From Pseudarthrobacter defluvii (lineage in GTDB: Bacteria > Actinomycetota > Actinomycetes > Actinomycetales > Micrococcaceae), in NCBI RefSeq assembly GCF_030816725.1, contig NZ_JAUSYG010000001.1, forward strand, positions 4,340,001-4,404,000: DNA of 64,000 nucleotides, read 5' to 3'. Position 1 is the first letter of the stretch. Every line of letters begins with the position of its first letter. Below the pieces are notes generated by a model. That model saw only the letters and a list, made by a program, of their open reading frames with translations, was not told the DNA's origin and did not search any database. Of the stretch, positions 8,476-17,836 are shown piece after piece. The translations under genes and the position numbers were made by a program.

Positions 8476-9614
8476 GTGGCCTTCCCAACCGCCAACTGGT
8501 TTGCTGGTTTTCCCGACGGCTCCATCGCCGACACAAGCGCGCGTTCATAACGGCCGCAAACATCCGCCCAGTTGTAGTGGAGGATGGCGCGCTCCCTGTT
8601 TGCGTGCCTTGCCTTTAGCCGGAGGTCGTCATCCGACAACATGTGGCGCAGTGCGCCCGCGATGACGGCCGGATCCGCAGACACTAGATGCTCGGGGCTG
8701 TCGAGGACTTCGCTGTTGTACGCGGTGCGGCGCGCCACCACCGGTGCTCCACATGCCATTGCCTGCACCAGGGCAGGATTTGTCCCGCCCACGCTGTGGC
8801 CATGGAAGTAAACTCCTGCATGTTGCCACAGCGAGAGCAGCTTGTTGTCATCACTGAGGTGACCAAGCCAGGTGACATTCGGGTGCCGCGCGCCCAGTGC
8901 CTTCGCGTCCTCGTCGAAGGAACCTCCGTATCCGCTGGAGCCCACAATGACCACTGGATGTTCACCGGCTATGTCCTCTACAGCCTGAAAGAACTCCGAC
9001 ACCGTGTTTTCAGGGACGAACCGGGCCACCATGAGTACATACGAGTCGTGTGCGAGGCCCGGGACTACCTCCAACGGAGCCGGAACGTCACCCCCATATG
9101 GAATGAATACCGATTCCCGGCCAAAGTCCTCTTTCCAGCGCCGTTGAATTTCGACGGCGTCACTCACCAGAAGAGTCCCGAAACGGGCAGTAAGACGGGC
9201 ACCCAGCTTGAAAACGAGCTTTGCAAAGCCGTTCCATTTGGCGCGTTCCCACTCAATTCCGTCAACGTTCACAACCGTAGGTATGCCACGCAGTTTCAGC
9301 AGTGGCAGCCAAAACCCGTTCGCCACATTCATCACCAGCGCGACGTCGGGCTTCTCCCGGAGGCAGTGCAGAACGGCGGTGAGCCCAAATGACAGGGTAC
9401 TCAGTGACTTGCTTTCCAACCCCTGAGTTGTGGTGGTCCGGACACGGGGGTCGCGGGCGGCGTCATCATCCTTGGTCGAACCGGGCCGGCAATACACATT
9501 GACATCCCAGCCCTGGTCGGCGAGAAAGGGTGCGATCTTCCTGACGGCGGTTTCGAACCCCCCGTAATAGCTCGGATAACCACGTGTGCCGACGACTGCG
9601 ACAGTTTTGGCCAT
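8472..9614 (-). CDS. DUF1972/GT4 glycosyltransferase (rhamnosyltransferase-like)
   Basis: A 380-residue GT-B enzyme. The N-terminal motif GTRGYPSYYGGFET is diagnostic for the DUF1972 group that includes beta-1,4-rhamnosyltransferases of cell-surface polysaccharides. The GT4 C-terminal half shows SGYGGSFDEDAKAL, FHGHSVGGTNPALVQAMACG and HMLSDDDLRLKAR, including the conserved E/Q-rich donor loop. The ATG at 9614 is chosen because it starts the domain and follows AGGAGAAGG; the frame continues upstream for 64 codons of low-complexity sequence that overlaps the intergenic gap. It is the middle gene of the BY-kinase operon. Confidence 0.85.
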   Translation of the reverse strand: MAKTVAVVGTRGYPSYYGGFETAVRKIAPFLADQGWDVNVYCRPGSTKDDDAARDPRVRTTTTQGLESKSLSTLSFGLTAVLHCLREKPDVALVMNVANGFWLPLLKLRGIPTVVNVDGIEWERAKWNGFAKLVFKLGARLTARFGTLLVSDAVEIQRRWKEDFGRESVFIPYGGDVPAPLEVVPGLAHDSYVLMVARFVPENTVSEFFQAVEDIAGEHPVVIVGSSGYGGSFDEDAKALGARHPNVTWLGHLSDDNKLLSLWQHAGVYFHGHSVGGTNPALVQAMACGAPVVARRTAYNSEVLDSPEHLVSADPAVIAGALRHMLSDDDLRLKARHANRERAILHYNWADVCGRYERALVSAMEPSGKPANQLAVGKAT

Positions 9615-9669
9615 CTTCCTTCTCCTGTTTCGCGTTGGAGCCACTCCAGAAACCTCCCGCTGGCGGCAG

Positions 9670-11187
9670 CTAGGACGCTTCCCGGATTTCCTTGGGAGCG
9701 CCTTTGTGAGAATCGGTGCTGTCCGGGTTTCCGGAGACTGACACATCCGGGGCTGCCAGGTAGGAGCCGTAATAGGCGTAGGAATCAACGCCCTTCGTGG
9801 GAACACAGTTGAAAATCACCCCGAGGACCGAGGCTTTGACTGTGTGAAGTGTCTTCAGCGACCTTTCAAGTTCGTCCCGGGTGGTTCCTCCGGCCTTGGC
9901 CACAACGATCACACCGTCGGCCGCGCGTGAGAGGACAGCAGCGTCCGTGACGGGAAGCAAAGGGGGAGCATCAATGAGCACCGTGGCCCCGGCGGCAAGG
10001 GTGGTGAGCAGCTGCTTCATGGCATTCGTGCCCAGCAGTTCGCTTGGGTTCGGCGGGGTTGGTCCGGAGCCCACAATGGAGAGGTTCGACAGGACGGTGG
10101 GGGCCTGGATCACATCGACCAATTGGGCCTGTCCGCTCAGTACATTGGTCACCCCGACCCCCGGAACAAGATTGAAGGCTCCGGCAATGCGGGGACGGCG
10201 GAGGTCCCCATCGACGAGAACGACGGGGTCGCCGGTGGCAGCCATTGTCACGGCCAGGTTTCCGGCGACCGTCGACTTGCCCTCGGAGGTCATTGGGCTT
10301 GTTACCAGGATGACGCGGGGACGGTGGTCAACGTCGAGGAACCTGAGGTTCGTCCTGAGTGCCCGAAGTGCCTCTATGAAGGCACGGTTCTGAACTTCTG
10401 TTTGCTGGAGTTCATGGCGCTCAGTGCCAAGTACCTTGAAGGTCCCGCTGATGTCCGGGTCATAGGGGAGCGTCCCGATCACCGGAACTTCGAAGAGGCG
10501 CTCGATTTCGCTGGAGCTTCGCAGCCGGCGGTCAAGGTGATGGCGGAGGAGGGCTGTGGCGTAGGCCAGGAGCAGACCCGCAGCCGCACCCAACAGGAGT
10601 GCCAGTTGGATGTTCGGGGAAATCGGTGCAACGGGACGGACCGCTTTATCGAGCGGAACCAGGCCTACCGGGAGTGCTGGCGAGGATGTCTGTCCGGCGG
10701 TAACGGAGCTTTCAAGTAGTTGGACCTGTTTGGCCAGCTCGCTGATCCACGCATCGGCTACCCGCTGGGCCATCACCGGATCCGGGGAAGTGGCGGTAAT
10801 GCGGATTTCGGCCGTTTCAACAGGGACATTCACCGAAATCGTGGGGAGCAGGGCGTCAGCGGTGGTGTTTAGTCCCACCGACGCGATGACCTGGTCTGCG
10901 ATCAGGCGGGATTCCGCAATCGACTCGTAATTCTTGATCTTGGACTTCGCCAGTGCATCGCCTGTCAGGAGCGTGTTCACATTCTCTGAACCGACGGTGA
11001 GGACAAGGGCGCTGGACTCGGCCGCATAAATTCGCGGCTGGAGGGCGCCCCAGAGCGTGACCAAGGCCGTGACCACAATTGCTATGACCGCGATGGACCG
11101 CCAGTAGAGCCTTGCCACCCGGACATAGCCGCGCACCCCCATTCCCGTTGTGGAGTCATCGCTGTTGACCTCATGCTTGCCTGTCAC
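9670..11187 (-). CDS. Polysaccharide co-polymerase: Wzz domain fused to BY-kinase
   Basis: A 505-residue membrane protein that controls chain length and export of exopolysaccharide. TM1 spans about residues 31-48 and TM2 about 193-212, enclosing an extracytoplasmic Wzz domain. A bacterial tyrosine kinase domain follows, with Walker A SPMTSEGKST (297-306), Walker A' VVLVDGDLR (322-330) and Walker B VLIDAPP (403-409). The C-terminal tyrosine cluster is short: Y470, Y472, Y473 and Y476. Single-chain fusion is as in Actinobacteria and proteobacterial Wzc. The start is GTG with AAAGGA upstream. It heads an operon with two glycosyltransferase genes and shares its promoter box with the WbaP operon. 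Confidence 0.92.
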   Translation of the reverse strand: MTGKHEVNSDDSTTGMGVRGYVRVARLYWRSIAVIAIVVTALVTLWGALQPRIYAAESSALVLTVGSENVNTLLTGDALAKSKIKNYESIAESRLIADQVIASVGLNTTADALLPTISVNVPVETAEIRITATSPDPVMAQRVADAWISELAKQVQLLESSVTAGQTSSPALPVGLVPLDKAVRPVAPISPNIQLALLLGAAAGLLLAYATALLRHHLDRRLRSSSEIERLFEVPVIGTLPYDPDISGTFKVLGTERHELQQTEVQNRAFIEALRALRTNLRFLDVDHRPRVILVTSPMTSEGKSTVAGNLAVTMAATGDPVVLVDGDLRRPRIAGAFNLVPGVGVTNVLSGQAQLVDVIQAPTVLSNLSIVGSGPTPPNPSELLGTNAMKQLLTTLAAGATVLIDAPPLLPVTDAAVLSRAADGVIVVAKAGGTTRDELERSLKTLHTVKASVLGVIFNCVPTKGVDSYAYYGSYLAAPDVSVSGNPDSTDSHKGAPKEIREAS

Positions 11188-11247
11188 GATGTTCGTTCCT
11201 TTCCTCTTTCGGAGCGCCTGAAGGCGGGTGAACCCGTCGGCCTGGCT

Positions 11248-11333
11248 GCAAAACTAACGCGGCGTTGGTTGCCGCCGGGATGAACCGTTGACGCTTTGTG
11301 GACTGACTACTGCAACAGTGTGGAAACTGCGGG
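11248..11333 (-). promoter_or_regulatory. Bipartite promoter of BY-kinase operon (shared with WbaP operon)
   Basis: Read on the minus strand, CCCGCAGTTTCCACA (11333-11319) is followed 62 nt later by TAGTTTTGC (11256-11248), the latter containing a TANNNT -10 hexamer. The same two blocks at the same 62-nt spacing occur at 22790-22705. Within the spacer, TTGC at offset 4-7 and CCACA at offset 18-22 are also shared. The start codon is 60 nt downstream of the -10 block. The rest of the 11188-11370 gap holds no gene. Confidence 0.65.
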
Positions 11334-11370
11334 CCTCCGCGCCGGGTTTCGTCGGACAGCCTTCAGGCCG

Positions 11371-12040
11371 TCAGGAGAACTTTGTCTTCCATTTGGCGGC
11401 GGGCTTAACAAGGGCCTCGTGGGTGAGGACTGCCAGGACCGCACTTGCCGGTATGGCGTACCATCCGACGTCGATGAGCCGGTCGGTCCCTATGGCCAGC
11501 ATGAACAGGATTGCCACGGGGTAGTGCCAGATGTATAACTCGTAACTGATCTTTCCCACGTAGACGACAGGCGGCACTGAGAGGACAGACTTCAGTGCCA
11601 AGGGGCTCCGGGTACCCGCCACTGGCTGCCAAGGCGACCTCGAACAGATGCTTGCTTCCCCTTATGAGCAAGCCGAAAGGAAGTATTGCCACGATGGCGA
11701 CGAGCAGTGCGGGATACAAACGAACTGCCCTGCGCCAATAGAAAAGGCCTAACCTGATCCGGTGATTCCGGTTCAGTTCCGCGAGCAATATCGTCGTAAT
11801 GAGGAACCCGGACAAGGCAAAGAAGATGTCAACGCCCAGGAATCCTGCGAACGGCAGCGGCTGGAGCCCGTGATGGATGAGGACAAGCAGGATGGCCACG
11901 GCGCGCAGGCCATCAAGGGCAGGAACATACTGCAGCCCCTGCGGAATAGACACGGGCTTCGATGACTTGGGTGAACTTATCGCTGGCGCCTCACCGATAA
12001 GAGCAGTCGAAAACCACGAGAAAGCATCGGGTATTCGCAT
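11371..12040 (-). pseudogene. Broken acyltransferase-3 (OafA/ExoZ-like) gene
   Basis: The first half, read from ATG 12040 with a strong AAAGGAG site, gives an acyltransferase-3 N-terminus: PALDGLRAVAILLVLIHHG, GFLGVDIFFALSGFLITT and RRAVRLYPAL. It loses the family sequence after about residue 150 and continues in an unrelated frame. The family C-terminus is found in another frame at 11371-11622 (PPVVYVGKISYELYIWHYP, the typical penultimate helix). Together they give roughly 220 residues against the usual 340-400, so a frameshift combined with loss of about 130 internal codons is the simplest reading. In this family the protein would O-acetylate the polysaccharide. Confidence 0.8.
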
Positions 12041-12089
12041 CCGTAGTCTCCTTTGACACGTTCGAATTCGGTAATCGCTCCACCCGGGG

Positions 12090-13265
12090 TCAGTTGGAGC
12101 GCGTGGAGCAAAGCTCGCTTGTGGGTTGACCTACGAGTTCGTTGAACCGGGCTGCCCGGGCTGCCCAACTGTGGAGGGAAGCAAACTCCCTCCTCCTGCG
12201 GTCCAGCTCCTCGTCATCCTTTTCCGCGAGTGCAGCGATCACGGAGCTGACGAACTCCTTGGGGGTCGCACCGATGGCGACCAGATCGGTATTGAGCCAC
12301 CTGGCAGAAGGTGTATCCGTCGAAACAGTGCCTACGCCGGCCGCGAGATACTCCAAAGTCTTGAGAGGAAAGCTGGCGCGATTAAACGGTGTATCGGCAT
12401 ATGGGGTTATTCCTACTCCCGCTATCTGCAGGTGCCCTTGAACCTCGTCCGACTCCAAGCGACCCAGCCACTGGACATTGTCCAAGGCCAGAAAAGCGTC
12501 AAGCTGCCGTCCGAAAGACGGGTCCCTGTCCGTTCGTGGCCCAATGACGACAAGAGAGACTCGGGCGGACTGTAAGGCCTTCAAAACGCCAAGGTCCAGA
12601 CGCTCGTTCAGTTGGCCCACCAGGTATGCCGAAGAGGTCCGTTTTATCAATTTGACCGGAGCGGGAAACGGCGAACAACCATTGGGCAGCATCTCGAACG
12701 CGGGACTGTCCGGCGCTGTCGTCTTCCTGATGGTGGATTTGAGTGTCTGCAGTCGCATCACCAGCGAGTCGGAAACTGCTGCAACTGTGTCCGCTCGGGA
12801 CATATTCTGTGTCAAGACCCGTCGCAGCTCCTGGCGCCTGATCCCTGTCAGCTTTGACCCTGCAAGCCAGTCGTCGGTCACAAAGTAAATCCTTTTCCCA
12901 CTAATTGACCGGGGAAAGGTGGTACAAGCGTGGGAGACAACCACTGCCTCCGGCTCCCAACCGAGCTTCTTTAGAGCAGCCTTTGTAACTCGGTCCAGCA
13001 AGTACGCCTTTACATGCCGGATCACCGGCCGGGAGGCTCCTTTCATAGGAGGAACGCGCAGCCGCCAGACGTTCTTCTTGACCTCAGCAAACTCGTCATT
13101 CCACTTTGCGGTGCCGATAAGGGTTTTCCCATTGAGAGGACCAGGCGGGTCTACCCACAGTACTGAGCGGGATTCTGCAATTTCTGAAACGAGGCATTTG
13201 TCAGTCGCAGCTACTTCATCCCAGCTGGTTCCGGCTATCCAAACGATCGGGCCAAGTACCGTCAT
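12090..13265 (-). CDS. Glycosyltransferase, GT-B fold (TuaH-like)
   Basis: A 391-residue cytoplasmic protein beginning with an IVWIAGTSWDE segment and containing YFVTDDWLAGS, followed by a DTVAAVSDSLV motif and a C-terminal domain with VGQLNERLDLGVL, GPRTDRD and KTLEYLAAGVGTVSTD. This order matches TuaH-type glycosyltransferases. Its first four bases overlap the stop of the upstream glycosyltransferase gene (ATGA). Only 49 bases separate its stop from the broken acyltransferase start. Donor and acceptor sugars cannot be read from sequence. Confidence 0.8.
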   Translation of the reverse strand: MTVLGPIVWIAGTSWDEVAATDKCLVSEIAESRSVLWVDPPGPLNGKTLIGTAKWNDEFAEVKKNVWRLRVPPMKGASRPVIRHVKAYLLDRVTKAALKKLGWEPEAVVVSHACTTFPRSISGKRIYFVTDDWLAGSKLTGIRRQELRRVLTQNMSRADTVAAVSDSLVMRLQTLKSTIRKTTAPDSPAFEMLPNGCSPFPAPVKLIKRTSSAYLVGQLNERLDLGVLKALQSARVSLVVIGPRTDRDPSFGRQLDAFLALDNVQWLGRLESDEVQGHLQIAGVGITPYADTPFNRASFPLKTLEYLAAGVGTVSTDTPSARWLNTDLVAIGATPKEFVSSVIAALAEKDDEELDRRRREFASLHSWAARAARFNELVGQPTSELCSTRSN

Positions 13266-14596
13266 GACAGTGGTGTCCTCCGCACTGGTTTCTCCTGTGT
13301 TTCCTGCAGTCGAAACGTATCCGTGGCAGGTGGGGCCTCCTCCGCGTAATGCGGGCTGAGCAAGGGCCCGGTCAGGGGCCGAGCGTTGAAATCCTCTGCA
13401 ATCGACCGTCCCATGATCCGGGAGGCGATCCGTCGGGTTTCATAGTTCATGAACCGACTGGCAGCGATGACATCTCCTTTGAGTTCCTTCGCCGGCTGCT
13501 GTCTATTTCTGACGGCATCGGAGTAGATAGCCAGCTGCACGTCCTTGGCCCGATGCAGCGAAAATCGGCTTTGAACCACCTGCAGGCCGAAGGTGCCGAG
13601 TTCCTTTCGGAGTTCTTCTGCCGGCAAGAGCCCTGTAAGAATCCGGCCCAGCTCGCGGCGGCCAGAGGTCGGATCGCTTCCGGCGCCGTACCAGCCCTGA
13701 AAAAGAAAGGTAGGCAGTGATGATGGCGTCAGCAATTCCCAGAAGCCACCCTCACCCTGCACCACCAGAGGCTTGGCAAAAGACAACGCCTTGAGAGCAG
13801 ATCCCCCCATGCCCAGGCAGACATCTGCAACGTCGTAGACAGGTCGTGGGTCGCTAAGTTCACCCAACAGAATCACTGTCCTTCGCCCGCTCTGTTGATT
13901 GACCTGTGCTGCACGTTTCGCAACTTCAGCCTGTGCAGGGCCGTCGCCCGCAACAAGCAGGGTTACTTTGTGGAGGCGGGACAGGTCAGCCACAACTTCC
14001 ATGGCTGTAAGGATGCCTTCCAGCTTCAACTGATGGGCCAGGCGGGACACCAGTGATACGACGTATGTATCCGGTTCGAGTTTCAGGTTCTTCTTGAACT
14101 CTGCCTGACCGAGAGCCAGACCCGGACGGTTAACCTCCGTGTCGACCGGGGGCTCCATGAGTGCGATGCGGGTCCGGCCCGAGCTTGATTCCGTATCAGC
14201 GATGAGCCGAGTGCCGACGGCAAGTGGAAGATGAGCAGGAATGAAAGGTGCCACCCGCATCGAAAGTACGGTGGAAACCGCCACCGTTCCGGCCAGTTGC
14301 CTTGCGGCAAGATAGCATTCCAACGCGGGGGGCCATTCGTAGCCGTGGAGGACGTCGAACTGGCGCCTTCGTGAGAGGGCTACCAGGTCCCGGATCGCGG
14401 CAACGGAGGGACGTCTCCGAAGTATGGGGGCGGGCACAAATTCCAGCCCCAAGTCAGAGATGATGTCCACCAAAGGCCCAGGCCGGCCAAAAATGACGGC
14501 CTCGTGCCCGTCACGTTGAAGTGCACCAGCCAGTTCTATGGCATTCAGTTGACTGCCCCCAACGCCGAGGTCATGAGCGTAAACGAGTATTTTCAC
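13262..14596 (-). CDS. Glycosyltransferase family 4-like
   Basis: A 444-residue GT-B glycosyltransferase. The chosen GTG at 14596 begins KILVYAHDLGVGGSQLNAIELA, the standard GT4 N-terminal strand and GGSQ loop. It creates a GTGA overlap with the flippase stop, as at the other junctions of this operon; the open frame extends 172 codons upstream but runs through the flippase gene. The C-terminal domain has VVSLVSRLAHQLKLEGI, VTLLVAGDGPAQAEV and VCLGMGGSALKALSFAKPLVVQGEGG. A further 80-residue tail rich in Arg/Pro follows the fold and is not recognised. Confidence 0.8.
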   Translation of the reverse strand: MKILVYAHDLGVGGSQLNAIELAGALQRDGHEAVIFGRPGPLVDIISDLGLEFVPAPILRRRPSVAAIRDLVALSRRRQFDVLHGYEWPPALECYLAARQLAGTVAVSTVLSMRVAPFIPAHLPLAVGTRLIADTESSSGRTRIALMEPPVDTEVNRPGLALGQAEFKKNLKLEPDTYVVSLVSRLAHQLKLEGILTAMEVVADLSRLHKVTLLVAGDGPAQAEVAKRAAQVNQQSGRRTVILLGELSDPRPVYDVADVCLGMGGSALKALSFAKPLVVQGEGGFWELLTPSSLPTFLFQGWYGAGSDPTSGRRELGRILTGLLPAEELRKELGTFGLQVVQSRFSLHRAKDVQLAIYSDAVRNRQQPAKELKGDVIAASRFMNYETRRIASRIMGRSIAEDFNARPLTGPLLSPHYAEEAPPATDTFRLQETQEKPVRRTPLS

Positions 14597-16068
14597 CCAG
14601 CCGAACCTTTCGCGAGCATTTCTACCGGCTTTGCCGGCGTGGAGCGTCCAATTCTGCGCAGTGTGCCCAAATCCGAACGGCGAAGAAAGAGCAGCAGTCC
14701 GGTTACCGCGGCCGTGAGGACGCCCGCAAAGAGGAGCATGAGAAAATCGCCGGGAAGCCATAACGCCACGGTGAGGGACGCCCCGCCCACCGCCAACGAC
14801 GCAAGCAATGACACCCACGTTGCGTAAAAAATCCCCCGCAGCGAAATGCCTTCGCGGGATAGACACCAGAAGTAAAGGGGGAGGACTACAAGCGCGGCCA
14901 CCATGGCTTGTGCGCCTGCCAGTCCGGGCAGGCCGTACCAAGTTGCTCCGGCGACGAGCACGGGAATGAGGATCAGCATGCTTCCCGTCTGGATCATGAG
15001 TATCCGCCCCGACTTTCCGCGTACCACCAGGTAGTCGTACGAGAGATCGCTGAAGATCTTGCACATCGCTGCAACAACAAGCCAGGCGAGTGCAGCAGCA
15101 GCGGGCACCCAATCGCTTCCGTAGACAAACCTCACAAGAGGCGTTGCCACACCGGCCAGAAAGAAGACCCCAGGTAAAGCAGCGGCCGCCACCACCGCAA
15201 TGATGGAAACCAGGGATGAATGCATGGCCTCTTTGTCCTGCTGCACTGAGGAGAGCACTGCGGGGGCCACCCGCCGCAGCGGTTGGGCAAAGATGCTCAC
15301 GGGCCAGTTCGATAGGTTGAAGGCCATTGTGTAGAACGCGAGTGCTATCGGGCCAAGCAGAATGCCTGCGGAAAGTTGGTCAGCGTAACCAACAACAAAG
15401 AACACGATGCTGGTTCCTGCCAGTGGCAACCCGAATCGGAGGAGATGCCCAAAGTGGGCCGGATCCAGGCCGAACCGATAAGGAAGAGGTGACTTTGCCA
15501 GGAACATCGCCCCGGAGATAAGGCTGCCGACCAACCTCCCTACTGCCAGAGCCATGGCTCCCATACCCGCGAACGCCAGGACCAGTGAGAGTACTGCCCC
15601 CACCCAGACATTGACCTGATCGATACCGAGTCGGGTCTTTTCACGGAACTCACGCTGAAGAAGTGCGGCTGGTGATGCCACGATGCCATTGATTAAGACG
15701 CTGAGAATGAGAACCTGGACTACTACGGTGGCAGAGGGGTCGCCCATGGCTGACGTGAAATGCGGAGCTGCAAAGTATGCCGCAGCGCAGAAAAGAGCGC
15801 TGCTGCCAACCGAAATGGTGTTGACCGTGGGGACAATTCGGCTGGGGTCACCTGGCCAGCGGACGATTGCCAATGAAACGCCCAATTCGTTGAAGCTCAG
15901 GACGGCCACGAGTGCGACGAGGGCGATTGAAAAGGTACCAAAGGACTCCGGCCCCAAGACGCGGGCGAGGACAATGCCTATGCCGAGGGTTCCGAGCTTG
16001 GAAAGCATCGCGTTCAAAACACTCCAAAGGAAGGCGTGCGAGGCCCCGGGGCGCGCTGCCGCTGTCAT
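14593..16068 (-). CDS. Oligosaccharide flippase (Wzx/WzxC-type)
   Basis: A 491-residue membrane protein with about 14 hydrophobic helices. The N-terminal LWSVLNAMLSKLGTLGIGIVLARVLGPESFGTFSIALV is characteristic of the MOP-superfamily polysaccharide flippases, with the ARxLGPExFG motif after TM1. It should move the undecaprenyl-linked repeat unit across the membrane for the polymerase. It overlaps both neighbours by 4 nt, sitting between the sugar-modifying genes and the glycosyltransferases. A second, distinct flippase is encoded at 38967-40484. Confidence 0.9.
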   Translation of the reverse strand: MTAAARPGASHAFLWSVLNAMLSKLGTLGIGIVLARVLGPESFGTFSIALVALVAVLSFNELGVSLAIVRWPGDPSRIVPTVNTISVGSSALFCAAAYFAAPHFTSAMGDPSATVVVQVLILSVLINGIVASPAALLQREFREKTRLGIDQVNVWVGAVLSLVLAFAGMGAMALAVGRLVGSLISGAMFLAKSPLPYRFGLDPAHFGHLLRFGLPLAGTSIVFFVVGYADQLSAGILLGPIALAFYTMAFNLSNWPVSIFAQPLRRVAPAVLSSVQQDKEAMHSSLVSIIAVVAAAALPGVFFLAGVATPLVRFVYGSDWVPAAAALAWLVVAAMCKIFSDLSYDYLVVRGKSGRILMIQTGSMLILIPVLVAGATWYGLPGLAGAQAMVAALVVLPLYFWCLSREGISLRGIFYATWVSLLASLAVGGASLTVALWLPGDFLMLLFAGVLTAAVTGLLLFLRRSDLGTLRRIGRSTPAKPVEMLAKGSAG

Positions 16069-17180
16069 GTTGCTTCCACCAGGACCTCAACCACCCGCTC
16101 TTGCTGTTGCTCCGTGATATGAGGGAACAGCGGCAGGGACAGGATTTGCCCGGCAGCCTCCTCCGCCACAGGAAACGAACCGGAAGAAGCACCGGCATAG
16201 GCACCGCTCATATGCACGGGCACCGGATAGTGGATCCCTGCCTGGATTCCCGCCCGGTGGAGAGCGGCAAGGACTTGATCCCGGTGCTGTACGCGCACCA
16301 CATACAGGTGCCAGACGTCCACATTCCCCGGTGCCTCCAGGGGAAACTGAACCCCGGGAACGTCCGCCAGCAGGGCCGCATAACGCTCTGCCGCTGCCCG
16401 CCTGCGCAGGTTCCACGACAGCAACCTTGCCAGCTTGGCCTTGAGGACCACGGCCTGCACCGTATCCAGCCGCGAGTTGAATCCGACGGCTTCGTGCCGG
16501 TACTTCTCGGAGCTCCCGTGTGCACCCAACAGACGCACCTGGGCCGCAACTGCAGGATTGTCCGTGAGCACGGCGCCCGCGTCCCCGGCGGCGCCAAGAT
16601 TCTTCCCGGGATAGAAGCTCGTCCCGGCGGCAAGACCCCACGTACCGGCATGCTTTCCAAAGCGGGTTGCACCCTGGGATTGCGCTGCGTCCTCGATAAC
16701 CACAGCACCGCAGGCGTTCGCAACAGGAATCAATCGTTCCACGAATGCGGTCTGCCCAAACAGATGCACCGGTACGATTGCCTGGGTGCGGGACGTTGCC
16801 GCGGCGGCAACGGCATCAGGATCGATCAGCAAGTAGGCTGGGTCGATGTCCACCGGCACCGGAAGTGCTCCGATCCGGCTGATGGCCTCCGCAGTCGCGA
16901 TGAAAGTATTCGCAGGAAGAATGACTTCCCCACCGGGACGTACCCCTCCTGCGCGCAAGGCAAGTTCCAGTGCGTCAGTTCCGTTGGCAACACCCACACA
17001 GTGCCGGGCGCCCACGAACGAGGCGTACGCCTCCTCGAAAGCTGAGACGGCAGGTCCACCGATAAAGGCAGCCGAGGACAAAACATCGGCCAGTTCCGCC
17101 ATAACTTCCTCATGGATTTCAGCCTGCTGGGCCACTAGATCCACCAACGGCACTGGCTGCAAGTCGACATCGGGATTCAT
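16065..17180 (-). CDS. DegT/DnrJ/EryC1 sugar aminotransferase (3-amino-sugar type)
   Basis: A 371-residue PLP enzyme that transaminates a nucleotide keto-sugar. Motifs in order: GGPAVSAFEEAYASFVG, VGVANGTDALELAL (cofactor phosphate site), VEDAAQSQGA-like VIEDAAQSQGA (Asp to the pyridine nitrogen), and SFYPGKNLGAAGDAG holding the Schiff-base Lys. The family tail with a WHLYVVR strand and GIHYPVPVHM completes the fold. The N-terminus MNPDVDLQPVPLVDLVAQ is like WlbE/DesV-type enzymes. The ATG at 17180 has GGGAGGG upstream and overlaps the acyltransferase stop. With the Gfo/Idh gene it suggests a 3-amino-uronic-acid or similar donor. Confidence 0.88.
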   Translation of the reverse strand: MNPDVDLQPVPLVDLVAQQAEIHEEVMAELADVLSSAAFIGGPAVSAFEEAYASFVGARHCVGVANGTDALELALRAGGVRPGGEVILPANTFIATAEAISRIGALPVPVDIDPAYLLIDPDAVAAAATSRTQAIVPVHLFGQTAFVERLIPVANACGAVVIEDAAQSQGATRFGKHAGTWGLAAGTSFYPGKNLGAAGDAGAVLTDNPAVAAQVRLLGAHGSSEKYRHEAVGFNSRLDTVQAVVLKAKLARLLSWNLRRRAAAERYAALLADVPGVQFPLEAPGNVDVWHLYVVRVQHRDQVLAALHRAGIQAGIHYPVPVHMSGAYAGASSGSFPVAEEAAGQILSLPLFPHITEQQQERVVEVLVEAT

Positions 17181-17836
17181 GACATCCCTCCCACCCGGAA
17201 GACGTCCCCGTCGATTTCGTGGGCCGGCACGCCTACCCAGGTCTGCCCGTCGGGGACGTTGCTGAGTACCGCCGCTCCCATCCCCACGGTGGCGTAGGCC
17301 CCCACGGAGGTCCGTTCGCGCACGCTGGCGTTCATGCCCAGGTAGGCTGCCCGGCCAACGCGGACTCCGCCGCCCAGCGACACTCCCGCAGCGAACGTGG
17401 CGAAGTCCGCCACGTCGTCGTCGTGCGTGAACGTCACTGACGGCATGGCAACCACGTGCGAACCCAGCGTGACGGAGGCGGTCAGGGTGACGTTCCGGAG
17501 CAGGATGCTGCCCCTGCCCACCCGGCACCCCTCGGGGTACTGGACCGAAGGGTCAACGGCGGTGGCATAGCGGGCCTCGGTGAGGCCCAGCGCCGTCAGC
17601 CGCTCCACCACTGATTCGCGTGCCCGCCCGGAGCCGATGCACACCAGCACGAACGCGTGCGTGTACCTGGCAGCGTCATCGATGGTTCCCAGCACGGGTG
17701 CACCGTCCACGCTGACTCCCGCCATTTCTTTGTCGTCATCAAGCAGGCCGACGACGTCGTACTGGCCGCTGCTGCGCACCATCGCCAGGACTTCGCGGGC
17801 CAGGCCGCTGGCAGCTATCAGGATCAGCTCACTCAT
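17177..17836 (-). CDS. NeuD/PglD-like sugar O/N-acyltransferase
   Basis: A 219-residue protein. Residues 1-80 form the Rossmann-like sugar-nucleotide domain (LILIAASGLAREVLAMV, VVGLLDDDKEMAG, GTIDDAARY). Residues 95-215 form a left-handed beta-helix of hexapeptide repeats (RVGRGSILLRNVTLTASVTLG through GVRVGRAAYLGMNASV and VGAYATVGMGAAVLSNV). The catalytic-type His-Asp pair is within PSVTFTHDDDVADF. Family members acetylate amino-sugar nucleotides (PglD) or sialic acid (NeuD). Flanked by two aminotransferase genes with ATGA overlaps on both sides, so N-acetylation of their product is the likely job. Confidence 0.85.
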   Translation of the reverse strand: MSELILIAASGLAREVLAMVRSSGQYDVVGLLDDDKEMAGVSVDGAPVLGTIDDAARYTHAFVLVCIGSGRARESVVERLTALGLTEARYATAVDPSVQYPEGCRVGRGSILLRNVTLTASVTLGSHVVAMPSVTFTHDDDVADFATFAAGVSLGGGVRVGRAAYLGMNASVRERTSVGAYATVGMGAAVLSNVPDGQTWVGVPAHEIDGDVFRVGGMS

